NCBI GenBank assembly: GCA_947459855.1
Contig: CANHFL010000114.1
Location: 1 to 5,151 of the forward strand
DNA: 5,151 bases
Reading direction: 5' to 3'
Origin: Planctomycetaceae bacterium
GTDB taxonomy: Bacteria; Planctomycetota; Phycisphaerae; Phycisphaerales; SM1A02
Shown: positions 1-5,151 of the stretch, piece after piece
How the letters are laid out: each line of letters starts with the position of its first letter
Numbering within the stretch: the stretch's first letter is position 1
Translations under genes and position numbers: made by a program
Notes under the pieces: generated by a model
The model's input: only the letters and a program-made list of their open reading frames with translations
Database searches by the model: none
What the model was told of the DNA's origin: nothing

Positions 1-1651
1 TGCTCTCGGAGTGCCAGATCTGGCGCGGGTCGCTCTCGGGCGAATTGGCGCCCCAGCCCATCGTGATCGCGTCGAAGTCGCGCAGCTTCAGCAGCTCCTG
101 GTAGCGGCTCCAGTCGACGGGCCGCGTCTTGACCACGATCCCCGCCTTGCCGTAGCTGTCCTTCACGAAGCGCGCGATGCGCTCGGAGATCTCGCCGCCG
201 GTGGCGTAGGTGTATTCGAACGTGAAGGTGTCGCCCTGCTCGTTCTCGAGCACGCCGTCGCCGTTGCGGTCCTTCCAGCCGGCATCCGAGAGCAACGCCT
301 TCGCCTGGTCTGGGTCGAACGGCAGCGGCTTCGTCGCCGGGTCGCTCGCCGGGCTCTCGGGATTGTTCGGGCCCTTGGACACGATGCCGATGCCGTCCCA
401 GATGTCGCGGATCATGCGCTCGCGGTCCAGCAGCATGGTCATGGCGCGGCGCACGCGCCGGTCGGCGAACGGCGTCAGCTTGCCGTTGCGCGGGCCGCAC
501 TGCCACGCGATGAAGCTGTAGCCGCAGCGCATGTTGGTCCACTTGAGCTCGTAGTTGGCCTTGGCGAACTCGGGCTCCTCCTTGACGACCTTGTTGAACT
601 GCGGCGACGTGGGCAGCATCATCGAGCCCTCGCCGTTGCGGTACGCCACCAGACGGCCAAGGTCATCCTTGATGCTCTTGAAGCGCAGCGACGCGAGCGA
701 CGGCTTCTCGGCCCAGTACTGCTCGTTGCGCACCAGCACGACGTCCTCACCGGGCGTCCACTGGCTGGCGAAGTCCTCGGGCCCCGTCGGCAGCTTCGCG
801 ACGCGGAACTGGCCCGAGCCCATCGTCAGCCCGGTCCCCTGGTTGATCTGCGACGGCTCGAACCTCGCGTAGAAGTGCTTCGGCAGGATCGGGTTGCCCA
901 GCCCGATCAGCACGTTGGTGAAGAACGCCTCCTTGAAGACGAACTCGACCGTCAGCGGGTCGACGACCTTCACGTCCTTCAGGTTGTCCTGCGTGCTGCG
1001 CGCACGCTCCGCCTCGATCAGCGGGTTGTTGATGAAGTCCATGAAGGTCCAGCGGACGTCCTCGGACGTCACGGGCTGGCCGTCGCTGAAGCGCGCGCGG
1101 GGGTTGATGTGCGCGCGGATCCACAGGCCGTCGGGGTCGATCTGCCAGCCGTCCGCCAGCTGGCCGACCATCTTCAGCGTCTTGGGGTCGAACGTGCCCA
1201 GGCCCTCGCAGACGCGGTCCAGCACGCGCGTCGAGTAGACGTCGCTGCTGATGTAGGGCGTCAGCTTGGCGGGCTGCGCCTCGAACAGCTCGACGAACTC
1301 GCCGCCGATCGCGAAGCCGGGCATCTTCGACGGGTCGGAGGCCGCGTGCGGTGACGGCCAGTGCTGGACCTTGACGCCGGGCCGTGCCCAGGAATCCCCG
1401 GCGGCGGCCGCCGTGCCCGCCTGTGCACCGGGGGCCGACGCGCCCGGCGCCGTGCCGGCGACGGCCACGCCCTGGTCCAGCTTGCGGTTGACCTGGGCCA
1501 CCTGCTGCTCGACCTCGGCCAACTTGGCCTTCATGGCGTCCTGCGCCAGCTCCATCCGGGTCTTCTGCACCATCGAGAGCCAGACGCTTCCCAGCGTGGC
1601 GACCAGGAGCAGGGCGAACAGGAGGTCCTTGATGCCGAATCGGTTCTGCAT
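1..1651 (-). CDS. ABC transporter substrate-binding protein, family 5 (peptide/nickel type), partial at the 3' end
   Basis: This is the extracytoplasmic binding component of an oligopeptide/dipeptide-type ABC importer. About 550 residues are visible from an ATG at 1651 to the window edge, and the C-terminus is missing. Residues 9-27 form one hydrophobic helix. A charged heptad-like stretch (about 31-60) and an Ala/Gly/Pro linker (about 61-90) follow. The family 5 fold starts near residue 115 and shows typical blocks: LADGWQIDPDG (165-175), FSDGQPVTSEDV (188-199) and FADRRVRRAM (395-404). DRNGDGVLENE (461-471) is an EF-hand-like loop often seen in this family, here with Q at position 12. There is no lipobox Cys after the hydrophobic helix, so the protein is probably anchored by an uncleaved helix rather than by lipid. 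It lies 107 bases after the permease gene on the same strand and was probably co-transcribed with it. No good Shine-Dalgarno precedes the ATG. The substrate cannot be told from sequence; peptides are the default guess. Confidence 0.93.
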   Translation of the reverse strand, partial: MQNRFGIKDLLFALLLVATLGSVWLSMVQKTRMELAQDAMKAKLAEVEQQVAQVNRKLDQGVAVAGTAPGASAPGAQAGTAAAAGDSWARPGVKVQHWPSPHAASDPSKMPGFAIGGEFVELFEAQPAKLTPYISSDVYSTRVLDRVCEGLGTFDPKTLKMVGQLADGWQIDPDGLWIRAHINPRARFSDGQPVTSEDVRWTFMDFINNPLIEAERARSTQDNLKDVKVVDPLTVEFVFKEAFFTNVLIGLGNPILPKHFYARFEPSQINQGTGLTMGSGQFRVAKLPTGPEDFASQWTPGEDVVLVRNEQYWAEKPSLASLRFKSIKDDLGRLVAYRNGEGSMMLPTSPQFNKVVKEEPEFAKANYELKWTNMRCGYSFIAWQCGPRNGKLTPFADRRVRRAMTMLLDRERMIRDIWDGIGIVSKGPNNPESPASDPATKPLPFDPDQAKALLSDAGWKDRNGDGVLENEQGDTFTFEYTYATGGEISERIARFVKDSYGKAGIVVKTRPVDWSRYQELLKLRDFDAITMGWGANSPESDPRQIWHSES

Positions 1652-1709
1652 GGCGGTTCTCGCGGGACGCGAAGGGTAGCGGAACGCCCTCCGCGACGAG
1701 CCGCCGAGC

Positions 1710-1750
1710 GGGCGTCGGCCGATCCCGGGAAGCGCGCGTTATCGACGCCC
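1710..1750 (-). repeat. Inverted repeat between permease and binding-protein genes
   Basis: Two 8-base arms (1743-1750 and 1710-1717, GGGCGTCG and CGACGCCC on the minus strand) are perfectly complementary and separated by 25 bases. They fall in the 107-base gap between the permease stop and the binding-protein start. No T-run follows, so this is not a standard intrinsic terminator. It might be an RNA processing or stability hairpin, or chance pairing in GC-rich DNA. The rest of the gap shows only a weak -10-like TACCCT about 21 bases before the ATG at 1651. Confidence 0.25.
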
Positions 1751-1758
1751 CGCCCGCA

Positions 1759-2739
1759 TCACCACCGCGCCCGGTTCGCGGTCGGGTCGAACCGCGAGCG
1801 CAGCGAGTCGCCGATGAAGTTCAGCGCCACCAGCGTCAGCGCGATCAGCACGCACGGCGCGACGAGCAGCCACCAGCGGCTGTGCACGAGGTTCACCTGG
1901 CTCAGGCCGTCGCTCGCCAGGCTGCCCCAGCTGGGCGTCGGTTCGCGCACGCCGATCCCCAGGAAGCTCAGGAAGCTCTCGGAGAGGATGGCGGCCGGCA
2001 CGGCCAGCGTGGCGTAGACCACGATCGGCCCCACCAGGTTCGGCAGCAGGTGCCGCACGAACTGCTTCCACGCCGGCACGCCGATCGCGCGGCAGCCCTC
2101 CATGAACGGCTGCGCGCGCAGGCTCAGCACCTGACCGCGGATCACGCGCGACATCGTCAGCCAGCTGGTGCCGCCGATCGCGACCAGCAGCGTGACCAGC
2201 CCCAGCAGCTGCCCCTGCCCGGGCGAAAGCTGGCGCCCCGAGCGCCCGACGACCCCGTCGACCGCCACCGCCAGCAGCACCACCAGCAGCACCGACGGCA
2301 ACCCGTACAGCACGTCGACGATGCGCATGAGCAAGGCGTCGGTGCGCCCGCCCACGAATCCCGCGACCGCGCCCCACAGCGTCCCGATCACCACCGCGAT
2401 CGCGGCGGACGCGAGCCCAACCGACAGGCTGAACACGCCCCCCGCCAGCAGGCGCGCCAGGAAGTCGCGGCCCGACGCGTCGGTGCCGAGCGCACGGCCG
2501 GGCAGGTAGTCGCCGGTGCCCGACGCGCGCTCCAGCCGCTGCGCGTCGAACTCCCCGAGCGGCATCCACGCCGGTGGCAGCAGGTTCAGCGAGAGATTCG
2601 ACGCCGCGTAGCGCGGCTCGGCGGCCGCACCCTGCTGAACGTGCCCGAACGTCCACGGCAGCGTCAGCACGCACGCGGCCACGACGGCCAGCAGCACGGC
2701 CCAGCCAAGGCGCGACCAACGTGTGGAGCGATCCGTCAC
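1759..2739 (-). CDS. ABC transporter permease, OppC/DppC type
   Basis: This is an inner-membrane permease of a dipeptide/oligopeptide-type importer, 326 residues from the GTG at 2739. A GTG at 2745 would add two residues; the numbering below is from 2745. Hydrophobic segments lie at about 13-31, 102-125, 140-163, 181-197, 236-258 and 293-313. The OppC/DppC hallmark LGTDASGRDFLARLL is at 86-100, after a long first periplasmic loop. The EAA loop that contacts the ATPase is at about 213-236 (MEGCRAIGVPAWKQF, then HLLPN). SFLSFLGIG (257-265) is also typical. The family is usually near 300 residues, and the extra length is in the loop at 32-85. The 2739 start is preferred because a TAGACT box ends 7 bases before it and no Shine-Dalgarno is present. 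The partner OppB-type permease does not lie upstream. Function as a C-type permease is secure; the substrate is not. Confidence 0.95.
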   Translation of the reverse strand: MTDRSTRWSRLGWAVLLAVVAACVLTLPWTFGHVQQGAAAEPRYAASNLSLNLLPPAWMPLGEFDAQRLERASGTGDYLPGRALGTDASGRDFLARLLAGGVFSLSVGLASAAIAVVIGTLWGAVAGFVGGRTDALLMRIVDVLYGLPSVLLVVLLAVAVDGVVGRSGRQLSPGQGQLLGLVTLLVAIGGTSWLTMSRVIRGQVLSLRAQPFMEGCRAIGVPAWKQFVRHLLPNLVGPIVVYATLAVPAAILSESFLSFLGIGVREPTPSWGSLASDGLSQVNLVHSRWWLLVAPCVLIALTLVALNFIGDSLRSRFDPTANRARW

Positions 2740-2746
2740 GCGCACG

Positions 2747-2752
2747 AGTCTA
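2747..2752 (-). promoter_or_regulatory. Putative -10 box (TAGACT) of the permease gene, leaderless type
   Basis: TAGACT on the minus strand fits the TANNNT pattern of a -10 element. Its last base is 7 bases before the GTG at 2739, so a transcript starting at the usual distance would begin at or next to that codon, with no leader. The same octamer TAGACTCG precedes the ECF sigma gene. No convincing -35 hexamer is seen 16-19 bases upstream. The assignment rests on position and on recurrence. Confidence 0.4.
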
Positions 2753-2793
2753 GTTGAGGGCCCACGCGCACCGGGGTAAGGGCAGGGGCCGCG

Positions 2794-3603
2794 TCAGCCG
2801 CGCGGCGGCGCCGGTGCGGGTGCCGCGCCCGCGGGCGCATCGCCTTGGCGCGTGGGCTGGGCCGCGCCGCCCTGCGGACGCGCGCCGCCGCGGCGGTCGC
2901 CTTCGCCGCGGTCGTCTCCGCCGCCCATGAACATGCCGCCGCGCTGCTTGATCGGAAGGCCCTTCTTGGTGGCCTCGATCCGCTCGGCGACCTTGGCGTC
3001 GGCCTCGCGCTGCTCCTGGGCAAGCTCGTCGCGCATGGTCTTCACCTGCTGGTCGAGCGCCACCAGCTCCTGGGCACGTGCGCGCACGTCGACGTCGAAC
3101 TGCGCACGCGCCTTCGCGGCGACCTGCGCCTCGAGGGACTTCGCGCGCGCGTCGTCCTTCGCCTCGATCGCGGCCCGGTACTGCTCGCCCAGCGCACGCA
3201 GCTCCAGCTGCAGGCGCAGGTCCTCCACGCGGATCGCGTAGAGCTCGGGGTTCCGCTGCTTCAGCACGGCCAGCGAGATCAGCCGCCGCGCGCTCTGGCG
3301 CATCGCCTGCGACATCTCCTCGGGCGACGCGTTGCGGCGCTCCTCGATCTGCTTCGCCAGGTCCGGCGAGACGTCGCGCGCGACCTCGATGATCCGGTCG
3401 ACCATTTCCGGGGAGATCGGCATGGCGGGGCGTCCGCGCGCGGGGTCGCCGCGGCGCGGCTCGGCCCGGCCGTCGGGCACGGGGGCCTTGGGCTCGGCCG
3501 GCGGAACGGGCGCGGCGGCGGGCGCCTGGGCCTGCGAGGCACGCTGGGGGCAGGCGACGAGCAGCGCGAGGACGGCCGCCGCGAACACGCACCGCGCGCT
3601 CAC
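2794..3603 (-). CDS. Exported helical protein with lipobox, third gene of the sigma-factor set
   Basis: The product has 269 residues and an unrecognised specific function. The GTG start at 3603 is supported by GGGAGG at 3610-3615 (6-base spacing) and by a GTGA overlap with the stop of the preceding gene. The N-terminus (1-17) is a short signal peptide ending in LLVAC, a fair lipobox with Cys18. An alternative signal-peptidase cut after AQA (25-27) is possible. A Pro/Ala linker (28-60) leads to a mostly helical region (about 62-215) rich in Arg, Glu, Gln and Ala, with coiled-coil-like stretches at about 123-165 and 170-212. The tail (222-269) is Gly/Arg/Pro/Ala-rich and probably disordered. 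Coupling to a sigma factor and a membrane protein suggests an envelope-side sensor or effector, loosely like the helical metal or stress sensors CnrX and ZraP/CpxP. That likeness is in layout and helical make-up only; no His/Met metal-binding cluster is evident in the helical region. Confidence 0.8.
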   Translation of the reverse strand: MSARCVFAAAVLALLVACPQRASQAQAPAAAPVPPAEPKAPVPDGRAEPRRGDPARGRPAMPISPEMVDRIIEVARDVSPDLAKQIEERRNASPEEMSQAMRQSARRLISLAVLKQRNPELYAIRVEDLRLQLELRALGEQYRAAIEAKDDARAKSLEAQVAAKARAQFDVDVRARAQELVALDQQVKTMRDELAQEQREADAKVAERIEATKKGLPIKQRGGMFMGGGDDRGEGDRRGGARPQGGAAQPTRQGDAPAGAAPAPAPPRG

Positions 3604-4094
3604 CGGCGGCCTCCCACCGAGAGCAGCTCGTCCAGTTCGACGGTGAAGTCGTCCACGTCGCGCGCGCGCAGGATCGCGGCCGCGGACGCGTCGTCCGAGG
3701 CCGCATCGCCCGAGGCGGCCGCGGCGTTCGAGTCCAGGAGCGTGACCAGCAGCCGCTCGGAGAGGCCGCTTCCGGGAAGTTCCGTCGTGCGGGCCGTGAC
3801 GCCGACCACCGCGCTCTCCGAGAGGCGCGGGGCCGGTCGCAGCGAGGGCACCGCGACGACCGCGGCGATCGCGGCCACCGCCGCGGCGGCGACGGGCCAC
3901 GCCCACCGGCCGATGCGCGCGAGCGGCGCGGCGCCGCCGAGCCGAACCACCGAAGCGCGGTGCACGCGGTCGGCCAGCCCGGCACGCTCGTCGGCGTAGG
4001 TCCGGCCCAGCGCGTCCAGGCGTGCCATCGTCGCGCGCAGCCCGGGGTCGGACGCGGCGTCGGTGAAGTGCGGGAGATCGTCGTGCTCAGCCAT
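3600..4094 (-). CDS. Single-pass membrane protein, probable anti-sigma factor
   Basis: The product has 164 residues. The ATG at 4094 is preceded by GGAGG (4103-4107) at 8 bases' spacing. The N-terminal part (1-60) is soluble and partly helical (about 17-50). One transmembrane helix follows at about 65-84 (WAWPVAAAAVAAIAAVVAV). The C-terminal part (85-164) is a small, acidic and Ala-rich outer domain. This is the usual architecture of anti-sigma factors: a cytosolic sigma-binding segment, one membrane span and an outer sensor part. The gene directly follows an ECF sigma gene (81-base gap) and overlaps the next gene by four bases. The N-terminus has no HxxxCxxC zinc motif, so it is not a ZAS-type anti-sigma domain, and I cannot match it to a named family. 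The anti-sigma role is inferred from topology and neighbours. Confidence 0.8.
   Translation of the reverse strand: MAEHDDLPHFTDAASDPGLRATMARLDALGRTYADERAGLADRVHRASVVRLGGAAPLARIGRWAWPVAAAAVAAIAAVVAVPSLRPAPRLSESAVVGVTARTTELPGSGLSERLLVTLLDSNAAAASGDAASDDASAAAILRARDVDDFTVELDELLSVGGRR
3610..3615 (-). promoter_or_regulatory. Ribosome binding site that sets the GTG start at 3603
   Basis: GGGAGG on the minus strand lies 6 bases before the GTG at 3603, inside the end of the anti-sigma-like gene. It rules out the longer reading frame in the same phase, which would extend about 300 bases into that gene. Confidence 0.6.
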
Positions 4095-4102
4095 GGGTCG
4101 AT

Positions 4103-4116
4103 CCTCCGTTCGAACG
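4103..4116 (-). promoter_or_regulatory. Strong Shine-Dalgarno abutting a 10-base palindrome before the anti-sigma-like gene
   Basis: GGAGG (4103-4107) is the best ribosome site in the window and fixes the ATG at 4094. It abuts the perfect palindrome CGTTCGAACG (4107-4116), sharing one base with it. The rest of the 81-base gap (4095-4175) shows no clear promoter or terminator, which fits co-transcription from the sigma gene. Confidence 0.55.
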
Positions 4117-4175
4117 AATGCGCCGGGCGGCTATTGCGGCCCACGCGCGGATCCAAGTCAGATAACCGCCGCCCC

Positions 4176-4754
4176 TCATTCCCGCCCCCCTCGCGGCCGA
4201 TTCCCGGCCTCCAGCATGCCCCGGAGCTTCGCCAGCGCCCGGTGGTGCCGGGCCAGGAGCGTCCCGAGCGACTCGCCCAGGAGGTCTGACATCTGCTTGA
4301 AGCTCATGCCGCCGACGTGGCGCAGGTCGATGATCTGCCGGTCGGCCGGCGAGAGCCGGGCGATCGCGGCCTGGAGCGCGTCGAGTTCCTCGCGGTCCGG
4401 GCGACCGGCCGCGGGGTCGGGCGCGCTGCCGGCCAGCGCCTCCAGCGCGTCCTGCTCGCCAACCGGGCGCGCGTGCCGCTTCCGCCGCCGCGCGTCGTCG
4501 CGCAGGCGGTTCATCGCGATGCGGAACAGCCAACTCTCGAAACGCCCCTCGTCGACGTAGTCGCCCAGCTTGGCGGCCACCGTGCAGAAGGCCGACTGCG
4601 TGATCTCCTCGGCAAGCTCAGGGTCAGCCCCCTGCGATCGAAGCAGGCCATAGACCCGCCCCGAGTACGTCTCCACGATCGTGCGCCACGCCGCCCCGTC
4701 GCCGCGCACGGCACGGGCGAGCGTCGCCGCAAGCGCGGGATCGTCCGCCTCCAT
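4176..4754 (-). CDS. RNA polymerase sigma factor, ECF (sigma-70 family, group 4)
   Basis: This is an alternative sigma factor that directs RNA polymerase to a specific promoter set, usually in response to an envelope or stress signal. It has 192 residues from the ATG at 4754; a GTG at 4757 would add one. Region 2 spans about residues 22-94, with DPELAEEITQSAF (core-binding and -10 region) and the conserved FESWLFRIAMNRLRD block. A variable acidic linker follows (about 95-123). Region 4 spans about 124-182, with ARLSPADRQIIDLRH and the helix-turn-helix MSFKQMSDLLGESLGTLLARHHRALAKLR that reads the -35 element. There is no C-terminal extension. The ATG is chosen because it sits where transcription from the TAGACT box (4761-4766) would start, and there is no Shine-Dalgarno. 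The next two genes probably encode its regulator and an envelope partner. The regulon and signal are unknown. Confidence 0.95.
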   Translation of the reverse strand: MEADDPALAATLARAVRGDGAAWRTIVETYSGRVYGLLRSQGADPELAEEITQSAFCTVAAKLGDYVDEGRFESWLFRIAMNRLRDDARRRKRHARPVGEQDALEALAGSAPDPAAGRPDREELDALQAAIARLSPADRQIIDLRHVGGMSFKQMSDLLGESLGTLLARHHRALAKLRGMLEAGNRPRGGRE

Positions 4755-4760
4755 CACCCG

Positions 4761-4766
4761 AGTCTA
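4761..4766 (-). promoter_or_regulatory. Putative -10 box (TAGACT) of the sigma gene, leaderless type
   Basis: TAGACT on the minus strand fits TANNNT. The base 7 positions past its end is the A of the ATG at 4754, so the transcript would begin on the start codon. The octamer TAGACTCG is identical to the one before the permease gene. No clear -35 hexamer is visible, and the expected -35 area falls within the GC-rich stem-loop at 4774-4799. Confidence 0.45.
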
Positions 4767-4773
4767 ACGCGGC

Positions 4774-4799
4774 CGCCGCGGGAAGATTGCCCCGCGGCG
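4774..4799 (-). terminator. GC-rich stem-loop after dnaB
   Basis: A perfect 9-base inverted repeat (CGCCGCGGG and CCCGCGGCG on the minus strand) with an 8-base loop (GCAATCTT) begins 5 bases after the dnaB stop. Its position suggests it ends the dnaB transcript or protects its 3' end. No T-run follows on either strand, so it is not a canonical intrinsic terminator. It also overlaps the region expected to hold the -35 element of the sigma gene. Confidence 0.5.
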
Positions 4800-4804
4800 T
4801 GCGC

Positions 4805-5151
<347 letters not shown>

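Noticed and set aside
11..1354. Long plus-strand open frame of 447 codons
   Set aside because: It is antisense to the binding-protein gene, whose translation shows clear family 5 motifs. Long antisense frames are expected in GC-rich coding DNA, and its own translation is Arg/Ala/Leu-rich with no recognisable domain.
1652..1758. Possible small RNA or intrinsic terminator in the permease/binding-protein gap
   Set aside because: The only structure is an 8-base stem with a 25-base loop and no T-run. That is too weak to call an RNA gene or terminator.
1739..2719. Second minus-strand frame overlapping the permease
   Set aside because: It has no membrane segments or family motifs, only Arg/Ala/Gly-rich sequence, whereas the chosen frame carries all OppC hallmarks.
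2794..3906. 370-codon version of the exported protein starting at 3906
   Set aside because: The extra residues are Arg/Gly-rich and lie inside the anti-sigma-like gene. The GTG at 3603 has a good ribosome site and begins directly with a signal peptide.
2845..3999. Plus-strand open frame of 384 codons
   Set aside because: It is antisense to the exported protein and the anti-sigma-like gene. Composition is that of a GC-rich shadow frame with no domain or start signal.
2750..4156. Minus-strand open frame of 468 codons across the signalling genes
   Set aside because: It is in another frame over two genes that have good ribosome sites and sensible topology. Its translation is low-complexity Arg/Pro/Ala/Ser sequence.

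Overview
This GC-rich window (roughly 70% GC by eye) carries six protein genes, all on the minus strand and tightly packed. The four complete genes are flanked by two partial ones at the window edges. Read in the direction of transcription (high to low coordinates) the order is: the 3' end of the replicative helicase gene dnaB; an ECF sigma factor; a single-pass membrane protein that is probably its anti-sigma factor; a helical lipoprotein or exported protein; an OppC/DppC-type permease; and a family 5 solute-binding protein that runs off the left edge. No RNA genes, insertion sequences, CRISPR arrays or gene-free stretches over 300 bases were seen.

The organism is a bacterium with a high-GC genome. 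The N-terminally anchored, coiled-coil solute-binding protein and the style of the sigma/anti-sigma/helical protein set resemble what I know from Planctomycetota, possibly Phycisphaerae. This is a tentative inference, because no marker gene in the window settles it.

Region 4805-5151 is housekeeping DNA (dnaB). A strong GC-rich stem-loop at 4774-4799 separates it from the sigma gene. Region 2794-4754 looks like one signalling module. The sigma factor would direct transcription, the membrane protein would hold it in check, and the third protein would act outside the cytoplasmic membrane. The second and third genes overlap by four bases (GTGA), which suggests translational coupling. Region 1-2739 encodes part of a peptide/oligopeptide-type ABC importer: one permease and its binding protein. 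The partner permease (OppB type) and the ATPases are not in the window and may follow beyond the left edge.

A shared detail links the two halves. The sigma gene and the permease gene each have the same octamer, TAGACTCG, just before their start codons, placed as a -10 box would be for a leaderless mRNA. This supports the start codons chosen here and is the most interesting regulatory observation in an otherwise fairly ordinary region.
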